From a virus, in the IMG/VR virus record IMGVR_UViG_3300024308_000302, positions 1 to 64,000 of that record: a stretch of DNA of 64,000 nt; one strand, given 5' to 3'. Below are positions 36,973-43,537 of the stretch, one piece after another. Made by a program: the position numbers and the translations under genes. How positions within the stretch are numbered: position 1 is the first letter of the stretch; each line of letters opens with the position of its first letter. The notes under the pieces were generated by a model, which was not told the DNA's origin, did not search any database, and saw only the letters and a list, made by a program, of their open reading frames with translations.

Positions 36973-36992
36973 AAAAGGGCCTTTCGGCCCTT
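36973..36992 (-). terminator. intrinsic terminator
   Basis: AAGGGCCGAAAGGCCCUU hairpin with U-rich tail after the gene at 36995-37573. Confidence 0.84.
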
Positions 36993-36994
36993 AG

Positions 36995-37573
36995 TCAATC
37001 ATCGCTCACTTCATCATCATAGCATTCATAGTTTCGGATATAGTAGGTGAAAAGTTCTTCCAGAGAATCAAAATCTTTGTCTGGGTAGTTGCTACGCAGT
37101 GAGAACTTACCATCAGGAAGTGCATAAATGTAATGTTCCTGAGTAAAAATGTTAATAATTTTATTACCATCTTTGTCCATAGGTTTGAACAGTGGAATAA
37201 GATGCTTGAGGCCAGCAATGGATTTAGCATTGCGTTCAAGATCAAGTTTGTAGATAAAAACATCAACCGAACGTTGTTGGCTAAACGCACGATACCCCAT
37301 GCCATAAAGACCAAAAGATTCAATGAATTTTTGCGAAGCCGCATAACGAATCTTATCAGTCCCCGAACCAGATTCATGCATCAGAAAATCAAACCGTTCT
37401 TGTTCAGTCATATCCATCTTCAATGTTTCAATGGTGATGGATTCATTGAGAGAAGCAATCTCTTGACCAATAGAAGAAGCCTGATCTTGAAGTGGTTTGA
37501 TCTGCTCAAAAATATCATTACGCTGTGCTTTAAGTTCTTCACGGCGAGCAGTCAAAAGTGCAAGAGTAGTCAT
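36995..37573 (-). CDS. hypothetical protein with N-terminal coiled coil, 192 aa
   Basis: Residues ~5-50 (REELKAQRNDIFEQIKPLQDQ) look coiled-coil; a C-terminal globular part of ~120 residues is unknown. GAGGC precedes the ATG. Confidence 0.77.
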   Translation of the reverse strand: MTTLALLTARREELKAQRNDIFEQIKPLQDQASSIGQEIASLNESITIETLKMDMTEQERFDFLMHESGSGTDKIRYAASQKFIESFGLYGMGYRAFSQQRSVDVFIYKLDLERNAKSIAGLKHLIPLFKPMDKDGNKIINIFTQEHYIYALPDGKFSLRSNYPDKDFDSLEELFTYYIRNYECYDDEVSDD

Positions 37574-37600
37574 TAATATAGCCTCATTGAATTTGAATCA

Positions 37601-37629
37601 ATTATACATAAAAGACAGTGCCAAAGCAA
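37601..37629 (-). promoter_or_regulatory. sigma70-type promoter
   Basis: TTGCTT-17-TATAAT for the 192-aa gene. Confidence 0.86.
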
Positions 37630-37644
37630 CCTAAAAATAAGATT

Positions 37645-37839
37645 TTAAGGGATGCCATTCAAAAAATCTTTAATACGAGATTCTGCATCAGCACGATAAA
37701 TGTACCCAGATCGACAAGAACCACGAGGCCAATGAGTGATGAAGGTATTGCAAGGACGCCACCAGAACAGCCATTTATATTCGCAAATATAAACTTTTTT
37801 ACCATCATCACGAACCGCTTCACGAATACGAGTTTGCAT
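37645..37839 (-). CDS. hypothetical protein, 64 aa
   Basis: Unknown, Trp-rich centre (KWLFWWRPC). AAGGGAA precedes the ATG. Second gene after 37849-38031 (9-bp gap). Confidence 0.72.
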   Translation of the reverse strand: MQTRIREAVRDDGKKVYICEYKWLFWWRPCNTFITHWPRGSCRSGYIYRADAESRIKDFLNGIP

Positions 37840-37848
37840 ACAATTCCC

Positions 37849-38031
37849 TTATTCGTAAACTACCAGATCCCAAGTAACATATTCATGATCTGAACAAGAA
37901 CTGTTACGTTCAAGTACACCATTTTTAACATTTTTGGTACGTTCAACAAAATTACGAAGCTCATCAAGTGATAGAGAATCACGATCATGCATAATACCAA
38001 TTGAATCAACTACAGTACGTTTTTTATCCAT
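37849..38031 (-). CDS. hypothetical protein, 60 aa
   Basis: Unknown. GAGGTGA lies four bases before the ATG. First gene of a two-gene unit. Confidence 0.73.
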   Translation of the reverse strand: MDKKRTVVDSIGIMHDRDSLSLDELRNFVERTKNVKNGVLERNSSCSDHEYVTWDLVVYE

Positions 38032-38064
38032 AAATCACCTCAAAAATAGTTCAAATGGAAAGCC

Positions 38065-38093
38065 ATTATAAACAAAATACAACGAAAAGACAA
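38065..38093 (-). promoter_or_regulatory. sigma70-type promoter
   Basis: TTGTCT-17-TATAAT for the unit 37645-38031. Confidence 0.86.
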
Positions 38094-38486
38094 CTATTCT
38101 TCTAGCACAAAAATACAAGCAAGTTTATCATCAGGATGCAAAGTATCGCCCCAAGCATCTTCATTATCAAAATGTTTGACATTTTTCTTTTTCAAGAGGG
38201 CATGAAGTTCAGTAAAATTGAATGAATATTTTTTATCCAATTCAGGCTCAATACAAAATTGCTGACCATCAAAATTGTAGATGAAAAAATAATTTGGCTT
38301 AACTGCAACAAAACGAATAGTCCAAAAATTTTCTTCTTTCACTGGCTCATCACGATGAGGATCAACCTCTGTCATATAGCAATATTCAACACCGTCAATT
38401 GTGAACTTTTCTGTGTAAGCAGACGCTTTAACACGCTTGCAACGTTCTTTGATGGCTTTGACAATTTCTGGATGATTAGTAAGCAT
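38094..38486 (-). CDS. hypothetical protein, 130 aa; paralogue of 33229-33651
   Basis: Unknown. YCYMTEVDPHRDEP...WTIRFVA...NYFFIYNFDG.QFCIEPELDK.YSFNF aligns with the product at 33229-33651. The SD is weak. Confidence 0.76.
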   Translation of the reverse strand: MLTNHPEIVKAIKERCKRVKASAYTEKFTIDGVEYCYMTEVDPHRDEPVKEENFWTIRFVAVKPNYFFIYNFDGQQFCIEPELDKKYSFNFTELHALLKKKNVKHFDNEDAWGDTLHPDDKLACIFVLEE

Positions 38487-38515
38487 GGTGAATACCAGTA
38501 ATTTGCAAGAAGATG

Positions 38516-38544
38516 ATTATATCAAAAATAAGAAAATATGAAAA
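38516..38544 (-). promoter_or_regulatory. sigma70-type promoter (weak -35)
   Basis: TTTTCA-17-TATAAT for the 130-aa gene. Confidence 0.65.
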
Positions 38545-38568
38545 GCATCTTAATGAACAAGATGCTTA
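38541..38568 (-). terminator. intrinsic terminator
   Basis: AAGCAUCUUGUUCAUUAAGAUGCUUUU hairpin after the gene at 38575-38856; overlaps the next -35. Confidence 0.8.
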
Positions 38569-38574
38569 GAATAA

Positions 38575-38856
38575 TTAACTCTCGTTAATGAAAAAAGAAA
38601 CTCCAGTTTTGGGATAAAAAGTAGACTTCCAAAGATCACCATGTATATTGCCACCATCAAAAATGATGATTTCATAAATATGATGTTCATCAATAAGTTT
38701 TAGCAAAGAATCATAACTAACAGATTCCATATGTAGTTTAGAATCAACATTTTTAATAACGTAAGCATGGCCAACTGCATCATCAGATAGCATAGAATTG
38801 ATAGCAATGCCAAGATTACTCATGTAATCATCTGAATAAGTGATAGATTTTTGCAT
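38575..38856 (-). CDS. hypothetical protein, 93 aa
   Basis: Unknown. GGAG precedes the ATG at 38854-38856; longer readings run through the promoter. Confidence 0.73.
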   Translation of the reverse strand: MQKSITYSDDYMSNLGIAINSMLSDDAVGHAYVIKNVDSKLHMESVSYDSLLKLIDEHHIYEIIIFDGGNIHGDLWKSTFYPKTGVSFFINES

Positions 38857-38890
38857 ACAATCTCCAAGATTATGATAAGAATAGAAGTTT

Positions 38891-38919
38891 ATTATAGCAA
38901 ATATAAAAACAAAACTCAA
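38891..38919 (-). promoter_or_regulatory. sigma70-type promoter
   Basis: TTGAGT-17-TATAAT for the 93-aa gene. Confidence 0.82.
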
Positions 38920-38933
38920 CTTATTTAAAGCAA

Positions 38934-38957
38934 TAAAAAAACCACCCGAAGGTGGTT
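38934..38957 (-). terminator. intrinsic terminator
   Basis: AACCACC-UUCG-GGUGGUU hairpin plus U-tract after the gene at 38963-39559. Confidence 0.87.
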
Positions 38958-38962
38958 AATTA

Positions 38963-39559
38963 TTAAGCAGCAAGTAATTCTTTTCTTCGTATTCCACAAG
39001 CAATTGCATTATCGATTGCTTGAGACTTGTAAGTCTCTAAATCATATATTTTATACATTTCATGAAAGTTTAAATAACACATTTGATAACAAGGATAAAA
39101 TGTAACTCGAAGATCATTTCCACAAATAAAGTTAATATAAGTTAGTAAATCGTCAAGTACAGAAGTAAAGCAATATTCAAAGGAAATTTCAGTAGATTGA
39201 ATAGTATTTAAATAATCCTTATTATGAAGATGATAAGAATGACTTTTACAAAGAGAAAGAATGTGATTTTCAAGAGACATAGCACGAAGCTTTGAAATAT
39301 CAGGATCTTTTGTGATAATTTTGAATAGATGAACAAAATTAATATTACTATCTTTAAATTTTTGTTTTAGAGCAGAAACTCTGCTACCGAAAGTAGAAGA
39401 ATGACCTATTTTAATAACACCATTTTTGAGACGCAATACATAAACAAAGTGAATATAATCTTTAGTGTTTCCATCCATTTCTTTAGAATGCATACGTCTT
39501 GGATCAACACAAGAATAGTTAGAAATAAAGAGTTTAGATCTGCGATGAAAAGCATACAT
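38963..39559 (-). CDS. GIY-YIG/T5orf172-like protein, 198 aa
   Basis: HFVYVLRLKNGVIKIGHSSTFGSRVSALKQ (about 37-66) matches the Y-V-L...IKIG.S..F..R pattern of the T5orf172/MUG113 branch of the GIY-YIG nuclease superfamily; the rest is unknown. Possibly a mobile or DNA-processing nuclease (inference). The SD is GAGAT. Confidence 0.65.
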   Translation of the reverse strand: MYAFHRRSKLFISNYSCVDPRRMHSKEMDGNTKDYIHFVYVLRLKNGVIKIGHSSTFGSRVSALKQKFKDSNINFVHLFKIITKDPDISKLRAMSLENHILSLCKSHSYHLHNKDYLNTIQSTEISFEYCFTSVLDDLLTYINFICGNDLRVTFYPCYQMCYLNFHEMYKIYDLETYKSQAIDNAIACGIRRKELLAA

Positions 39560-39590
39560 AAATATAAAATCTCATTTTTCAAGTTTAATA

Positions 39591-39619
39591 ATTATATCAA
39601 AAATAAGCTCAATGGTAAA
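39591..39619 (-). promoter_or_regulatory. sigma70-type promoter
   Basis: TTTACC-17-TATAAT for the 198-aa gene. Confidence 0.82.
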
Positions 39620-39630
39620 GCAAAAACAAT

Positions 39631-39653
39631 AAAAAAACCACCCGAAGGTGGTT
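39631..39653 (-). terminator. intrinsic terminator
   Basis: AACCACC-UUCG-GGUGGUU hairpin plus U-tract just after the CCA end of the tRNA/tmRNA-like RNA. Confidence 0.88.
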
Positions 39654-39659
39654 TGTGTT

Positions 39660-39826
39660 TGGTAGCTGTTGATGGGGTCGAACCACCAAGTTAGGACTAT
39701 TTCACAAGCTTCAGAGTACGTGCAATCTCGTCCGACAAGTTATTTCATCTTCACTCCGCTTCCACATCCACGGCTCTTGGTGTCTGCACGTATGACACCT
39801 CCTTCCGATCCAGTTTAGCAACAGCC
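39660..39826 (-). ncRNA. tRNA/tmRNA-like RNA with internal ORF, 167 nt
   Basis: The ends form a 7-bp acceptor stem (GGCUGUU/AACAGCU, one G.U), discriminator A, encoded CCA and a T-arm (GGUGG-UUCGACC-CCAUC). The 5' part (ACUGGAUCGGAAGG) resembles the tmRNA D-loop. Inside, hairpin GGUGUC/GACACC (39779-39784, 39794-39799) has a loop pairing over 8 bp with 39717-39724, a pseudoknot. An SD AAGGAGGUG (39796-39804) precedes GUG CAG ACA..., a 12-codon ORF at 39751-39789. There is no anticodon arm. It is shorter than known tmRNAs. Confidence 0.6.
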
Positions 39827-39840
39827 ATAAATCTTAAATA

Positions 39841-39924
39841 TGGTGCGGAAAGCGGGACTCGAACCCGCACGCCTTGCGACACTGGCTTCTAAGACCAGCA
39901 CGTCTACCATTTCGTCACTTCCGC
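39841..39924 (-). tRNA. tRNA-Leu(UAG)
   Basis: 84 nt with encoded CCA, acceptor GCGGAAG/TTTCCGC (one G.U pair), anticodon TAG, long variable arm. Confidence 0.95.
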
Positions 39925-40086
39925 ATAAAATCAAAGTGGTCTACTCTATTTATTTTAGCACCGAGTAGTATTCCATACTTTCAAGCTATATTGGCAACCG
40001 AAGCTGTTATTCCAAAACAAACCACTTGAAAGAAGTGCTAAGTTATTGCTGCAAGATTTTGTATCTCCGTTTCGTCTTGTGGGCCT
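39925..40086 (-). other. leader between promoter and tRNA-Leu(UAG)
   Basis: 160 nt without a normal gene. GGAG (40064-40068) lies nine bases before TTG CAG CAA TAA (40043-40054), a possible divergent minigene with a TTG start. Confidence 0.35.
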
Positions 40087-40115
40087 ATTATAGTGTAATG
40101 CAAGGTAACCGTCAA
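40087..40115 (-). promoter_or_regulatory. strong sigma70 promoter, CACAAGACGA variant box
   Basis: TTGACG-17-TATAAT followed by CCCACAAGACGAAAC; drives tRNA-Leu(UAG) and the tmRNA-like RNA. Confidence 0.9.
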
Positions 40116-40142
40116 GCTTTTTTACTTCTTTTAGAACAAATT

Positions 40143-40227
40143 TGGTGCCCAAAGTCGGACTCGAACCGACACTCCTTTCGGAAGCGGATTTTGAATCCGC
40201 CGCGTCTACCAATTTCACCATATGGGC
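40143..40227 (-). tRNA. tRNA-Leu(CAA)
   Basis: 85 nt with encoded CCA, acceptor GCCCATA/TTTGGGC (lower pairs imperfect), anticodon CAA, long variable arm. Confidence 0.93.
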
Positions 40228-40295
40228 TTGTTTAGTGGCTGGCCCGCGTCACCGCCTCCACCCGTAGACTTTAGCGTCTACCCTTTATGCGTTGC
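40228..40295 (-). other. hairpin leader of tRNA-Leu(CAA)
   Basis: Contains GTAGAC-GCTAAA-GTCTAC, a 6-bp hairpin, then G-rich GGGTGGAGGCGGTGACGCGG before the tRNA. Possibly a processing signal. Confidence 0.4.
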
Positions 40296-40324
40296 AGTAT
40301 ATCAAAGTTAGAGGTTCTGTACAA
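40296..40324 (-). promoter_or_regulatory. sigma70-type promoter
   Basis: TTGTAC-17-TATACT for tRNA-Leu(CAA). Confidence 0.82.
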
Positions 40325-40363
40325 GCCTTTTTACCAACTTTTCAAAACTTTTTTGTCACTCAA

Positions 40364-40410
40364 CTACATAACTACTTGCTGCATTATTGAAGTCACATTC
40401 TACTGCCAAC
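40364..40410 (-). other. degenerate minigene unit
   Basis: ATG CAG CAA GTA GTT ATG TAG (40364-40384) with AATGTGA in place of the strong SD, and a preceding GAGTTGGCAGTAGA resembling the usual GAGTGTGCCAGA. It lies between the gene at 40441-40623 and the tRNA-Leu(CAA) promoter. Confidence 0.45.
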
Positions 40411-40440
40411 TCATGTGATAATCAACCTTTTTTTGAAATA

Positions 40441-40623
40441 TTATTCTGCATCACGATCTTGGCAAGCTGATTTATAACCACGATTCCAGCTATACTGAAG
40501 CATGATATTGACAGCTTCCAACTGTTCAGGTGTAAAGCCTACAGTAGATGGGGCATTCGTGTTATTGGGATCTGCTGCATCTTCCATAATTTCACGAACA
40601 TCATCATGAATGTAGCCAGCCAT
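40441..40623 (-). CDS. hypothetical acidic protein, 60 aa
   Basis: Unknown; EIMEDAADPNNTNAPSTVGFTPEQLEAV...QYSWNRGY. ATG at 40621-40623 has GAGG upstream; an earlier in-frame ATG overlaps that SD. Confidence 0.73.
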   Translation of the reverse strand: MAGYIHDDVREIMEDAADPNNTNAPSTVGFTPEQLEAVNIMLQYSWNRGYKSACQDRDAE

Positions 40624-40653
40624 GGTAAACCTCATCGTTTGTGTATAGCGTTT

Positions 40654-40682
40654 ATATTAACAAATATCTAATTTGAAAACAA
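40654..40682 (-). promoter_or_regulatory. sigma70-type promoter
   Basis: TTGTTT-17-TAATAT for the 60-aa gene. Confidence 0.72.
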
Positions 40683-40689
40683 GAAAAAA

Positions 40690-41292
40690 TTAGAGTTTTT
40701 GATTGGTGTCCACATAACCTAAGTAGGCACTAATTTTTTTCTCAACATATTCTTTACTTTGTGTAAAATCATTATGGTGCTCATCACGCTGCATATAGCC
40801 TTTAGGGAATGTCATAGTCACATTCATGCCAAGTGCTTCACCAGCAATACCACCAGCCCAATCAGCACCTGTTTGACCACCTGAGATGAGGTTGGTTATA
40901 GGCCAAAATTCATGGACTTTGGAAATAACAAGATAAACCCACTGGTTCAAAGATGCTTGAGATTCGTTCACAAGTTGCTCTGCATCCAAAGTATTAAATT
41001 TGTTGGGTTGATTATCCTTAGACCATTCACCTGACAAGGAATAGATTCCATTACCAGCCACATTCAAAGTGGAAACATTGTGTTTTTTGCAAGCAGCATA
41101 AAGCATACGAGCAGCCACAAGTGGGTCAGTGCTCAAATGGATAGAAACATAACGTTCACCAGCTTCACGTTTGGTCAAGCGTTCACCGGCTGAAGAAAAG
41201 TCTTCTGCGATAGCGACAGTAAGATCTGCTGTACGAGCATTGTGTACAGTTCGTGGCTTGTACTGTGCAGATTCATGTTCGATAATATGCAT
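40690..41292 (-). CDS. SLOG-domain (putative Mo-carrier-like) protein, 200 aa
   Basis: The C-terminal half has LISGGQTGADWAGGIAGEALG (about 135-155) and TFPKGYMQRDE, the nucleotide-binding signatures of SLOG/DprA-like Rossmann proteins often labelled 'putative molybdenum carrier'. The N-terminal ~125 residues are unrecognised. SLOG proteins bind nucleotide-derived ligands, so a sensing or nucleotide-processing role is inferred. The SD is GAGGGGG. Confidence 0.75.
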   Translation of the reverse strand: MHIIEHESAQYKPRTVHNARTADLTVAIAEDFSSAGERLTKREAGERYVSIHLSTDPLVAARMLYAACKKHNVSTLNVAGNGIYSLSGEWSKDNQPNKFNTLDAEQLVNESQASLNQWVYLVISKVHEFWPITNLISGGQTGADWAGGIAGEALGMNVTMTFPKGYMQRDEHHNDFTQSKEYVEKKISAYLGYVDTNQKL

Positions 41293-41333
41293 AAAACCCC
41301 CTCATTCTGTGAATATACATTATACCATAAGGA

Positions 41334-41738
41334 TCAACGTTTCACACGAATATTTTTAAAATTTTTAGGAACGACATTTGATATATCATTTCTAATAATT
41401 GTTTTTGGATCATTAATAAAAACAACTTGACCATCATCAGAAATAAATAAAGGATTAACATTTGAATATTCTATCAAAGCAAAACCATATTTTTGCAAAA
41501 CAGAAAAGTCACGAATAAAACGCATACATTTATCTTTAGATTCAAAAGCAAAAATTGCATAAGGATGATCATTTAATATTTTTTGAACTTCTGGAATGGC
41601 ATCAATATCTTTCATCACAGATTTTATGCCATTAATACCTTTATTGACAACTTCTATTATCTGACCACCATGTTCAAAAGGGCCAAGACTAGAGATAGAA
41701 TGTTCAATACGATACACAGAACAAATGGCATCGGTCAT
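41334..41738 (-). CDS. hypothetical protein, 134 aa
   Basis: Unknown. Weak SD (GAGC). No clear promoter or terminator is seen around it. Confidence 0.68.
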   Translation of the reverse strand: MTDAICSVYRIEHSISSLGPFEHGGQIIEVVNKGINGIKSVMKDIDAIPEVQKILNDHPYAIFAFESKDKCMRFIRDFSVLQKYGFALIEYSNVNPLFISDDGQVVFINDPKTIIRNDISNVVPKNFKNIRVKR

Positions 41739-41777
41739 ATTAAAGCTCGAAAAATGGTTATAAAATTATGTATAATG

Positions 41778-41960
41778 TTAATCAGATTTTTTCAATGGAA
41801 ATATCATATCCCAAACAAAATGTCCCTTTTGAGTCGTCCAACAGTAAGCTGTAGACTCTACAGACAAACAATCTTTCATTCGATAATAGGAAGCACACAA
41901 CGACAACAAAAACGCAACACCGATGACGAAAGCAAAAATTGGAATCATACTTTTGTTCAT
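41778..41960 (-). CDS. single-pass membrane protein, 60 aa
   Basis: N-terminal membrane segment (SMIPIFAFVIGVAFLLSLCASYY) and a short soluble tail with two Cys. AGGGC precedes the ATG. Some phage proteins of this form modify host envelope functions (inference). Confidence 0.72.
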   Translation of the reverse strand: MNKSMIPIFAFVIGVAFLLSLCASYYRMKDCLSVESTAYCWTTQKGHFVWDMIFPLKKSD

Positions 41961-41997
41961 GATTTGATGCCCTGAATGGTCATTTTAAGATGAGGAC

Positions 41998-42027
41998 ATT
42001 ATACCAATAAAACACATATGATGGCAA
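41998..42027 (-). promoter_or_regulatory. sigma70-type promoter
   Basis: TTGCCA-18-TATAAT for the 60-aa membrane protein. Confidence 0.78.
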
Positions 42028-42199
42028 GAAAATTTTCAAAAATATTAGAAATGAATCAAATCAAAATAAAGAAAACGTATAATACAAAGTAAGCAATATA
42101 AATATATAGAAAAGCATAATAAATTAAAGTAAAAATAAATAAGTCAGACTATTGACCGTATAGTTTCTTATGTTAAATTTTTTAAAACAACACACATAA
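42028..42199. other. AT-rich spacer before the outer-membrane protein gene
   Basis: No gene. On the plus strand TTGACC (about 42153-42158) is followed by TTAAAT after ~15 bases; this is not a normal sigma70 promoter. Confidence 0.35.
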
Positions 42200-42211
42200 A
42201 GAGGGATGACT

Positions 42212-42790
42212 ATGTTAAAAAAAATATTAGGGACAATGGCTGTATTGGCATTGTGTGCTAACGCTCAAGCTGGTGTTATTATAGGCGGTTCACTTGGGTC
42301 AAGTTCAAGTGATATAAAAAATGCTAAATATGATGATAAAGTAAAGAATGAAGATTACAGTGACTCTTTGAAGAGTGCTGAAACTTGGGGTATTAAACTT
42401 GGTTATGATTTTGAAGTAGCAAGAACATATATCAGTTATGATTATGCTTCAAAAAATGATCATGGCAAGAATAGCCAAGAAAACATAGTGTTATCTGCTG
42501 ATTATATGTATAGAGTTAGTAATGAAGTAAGGTTGTTTGCAGGGCTTTCTGGTGGTTATAACAGAATGAAAAATGAATCAACAAGTTATCGTGGATATAC
42601 TTACGATCCATATAGTTATGTATGGGGTGGTCAATTAGGTATGTTATATGAATTCTCTAACTGGCAATTAGAAACAGGCTACAGATATTTAAAACATGAC
42701 ACTGATGAACATGAAGAAGGTGCAAGTAAAGTATTCCCACAAATAAGAGCCACTGACCAAGTGTATATTGGTCTAAACTATCATTTTTAA
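42212..42790 (+). CDS. outer-membrane beta-barrel protein, 192 aa
   Basis: Sec signal peptide (MLKKILGTMAVLALCANAQA), then a Gly-rich first strand (GVIIGGSLGSSSS), about eight amphipathic strands and a C-terminal aromatic VYIGLNYHF typical of the BAM signal. Size fits an OmpX/Ail-like or OmpA-N-like 8-strand barrel. A phage-made barrel could alter the surface against rival phages or serum (inference). GAGGG precedes the ATG at 42212-42214; an earlier ATG overlaps it. Confidence 0.85.
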   Translation: MLKKILGTMAVLALCANAQAGVIIGGSLGSSSSDIKNAKYDDKVKNEDYSDSLKSAETWGIKLGYDFEVARTYISYDYASKNDHGKNSQENIVLSADYMYRVSNEVRLFAGLSGGYNRMKNESTSYRGYTYDPYSYVWGGQLGMLYEFSNWQLETGYRYLKHDTDEHEEGASKVFPQIRATDQVYIGLNYHF

Positions 42791-42796
42791 ACAAAC

Positions 42797-42823
42797 AAAA
42801 AAGCCGTCCTAAGACGGCTTTCT
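42797..42823. terminator. bidirectional terminator
   Basis: AAAGCCGUC-CUAA-GACGGCUUU hairpin with A and U tracts, between the barrel gene (plus) and 42837-43031 (minus). Confidence 0.85.
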
Positions 42824-42836
42824 TATTGCTTTGAAA

Positions 42837-43031
42837 TCAGCCCATTACAACAGAACGAAGGGCCTTTTCGGAGAAGCGGCGTGGTTCAGGAGCCTGACCA
42901 GACCGAACATCTGGAACACCTTGAACAAGATATTCACGACCATTTTCAGTTGGGTACGAAGCCACAACACGACCAGTATAGCCAGAAGCACGAGCCGAAA
43001 CCAGATCACGAGCACCGAATTTATGAGTCAT
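42837..43031 (-). CDS. hypothetical basic protein, 64 aa
   Basis: Unknown. FGARDLVSARASGYTGRVVASYPTENG could be a KOW/SH3-like strand set (weak inference). GAAGGAAA precedes the ATG. Confidence 0.72.
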   Translation of the reverse strand: MTHKFGARDLVSARASGYTGRVVASYPTENGREYLVQGVPDVRSGQAPEPRRFSEKALRSVVMG

Positions 43032-43067
43032 TGTGTATTTCCTTCTATTGTTTGGTTGATGGTGGCT

Positions 43068-43096
43068 ATTATAGCAAGGTTGGTATCAATAGACAA
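43068..43096 (-). promoter_or_regulatory. sigma70-type promoter
   Basis: TTGTCT-17-TATAAT for the 64-aa gene. Confidence 0.86.
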
Positions 43097-43153
43097 GCAT
43101 TTTTTCTATTTTTAAAAAGAGATTTTCTGAAAATCCCTATTTTTTAAGTGCGT

Positions 43154-43432
43154 TCAAAAAGGCCCGAAAGGGCTTTTTTGAGTACCTGCAAGACTTCTTG
43201 CTGGCGTTGGTGCTTCATACTCCAAAGCAGCCTGCAGACACTCGCGTGGAGTTCCACAATGAATGTTTCGAATGCAACGACCACCAGAACCAGTATTGTT
43301 TTTGTCTTCGTATTCATCAAGACCTGTATAGCCATTACGAGACTTAGCAGCAAGATAAACACCAGTACCAGCTAACCCAACATTGATATCTTTAAGGTCA
43401 GCAGTAAGACTTTTGATAGTATAACGAGTCAT
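43154..43432 (-). CDS. hypothetical protein, 92 aa, stop codon beyond terminator hairpin
   Basis: Unknown. GAGG precedes the ATG. The last seven codons (KSPFGPF, stop TGA 43154-43156) are formed by a terminator hairpin and its U-tract, so most transcripts should end at or before the stop codon. Confidence 0.65.
   Translation of the reverse strand: MTRYTIKSLTADLKDINVGLAGTGVYLAAKSRNGYTGLDEYEDKNNTGSGGRCIRNIHCGTPRECLQAALEYEAPTPARSLAGTQKSPFGPF
43156..43179 (-). terminator. terminator inside the 3' end of a reading frame
   Basis: AAAAAAGCCCUUUCGGGCCUUUUU hairpin and U-tract lie within the frame 43154-43432. Confidence 0.8.
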
Positions 43433-43460
43433 AGGAACCTCAACATGGATAATTGTGTTA

Positions 43461-43489
43461 ATTGTACTCTAAAATGTATAAATTGGCAA
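43461..43489 (-). promoter_or_regulatory. sigma70-type promoter
   Basis: TTGCCA-17-TACAAT for the 92-aa gene. Confidence 0.8.
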
Positions 43490-43499
43490 CGACATTAAA

Positions 43500-43523
43500 C
43501 AAAAAACCCGCCGAAGCGGGCTT
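43500..43523 (-). terminator. intrinsic terminator
   Basis: GCCCGC-UUCG-GCGGGU hairpin plus U-tract after the gene at 43538-44260. Confidence 0.87.
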
Positions 43524-43537
43524 TCAAATCAAATGAT

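Noticed and set aside
39955-40221. Reading frame of 88 codons starting MVKLVDAADSKS
   Set aside because: It is tRNA-Leu(CAA) and its flank read as protein, a well-known artefact.
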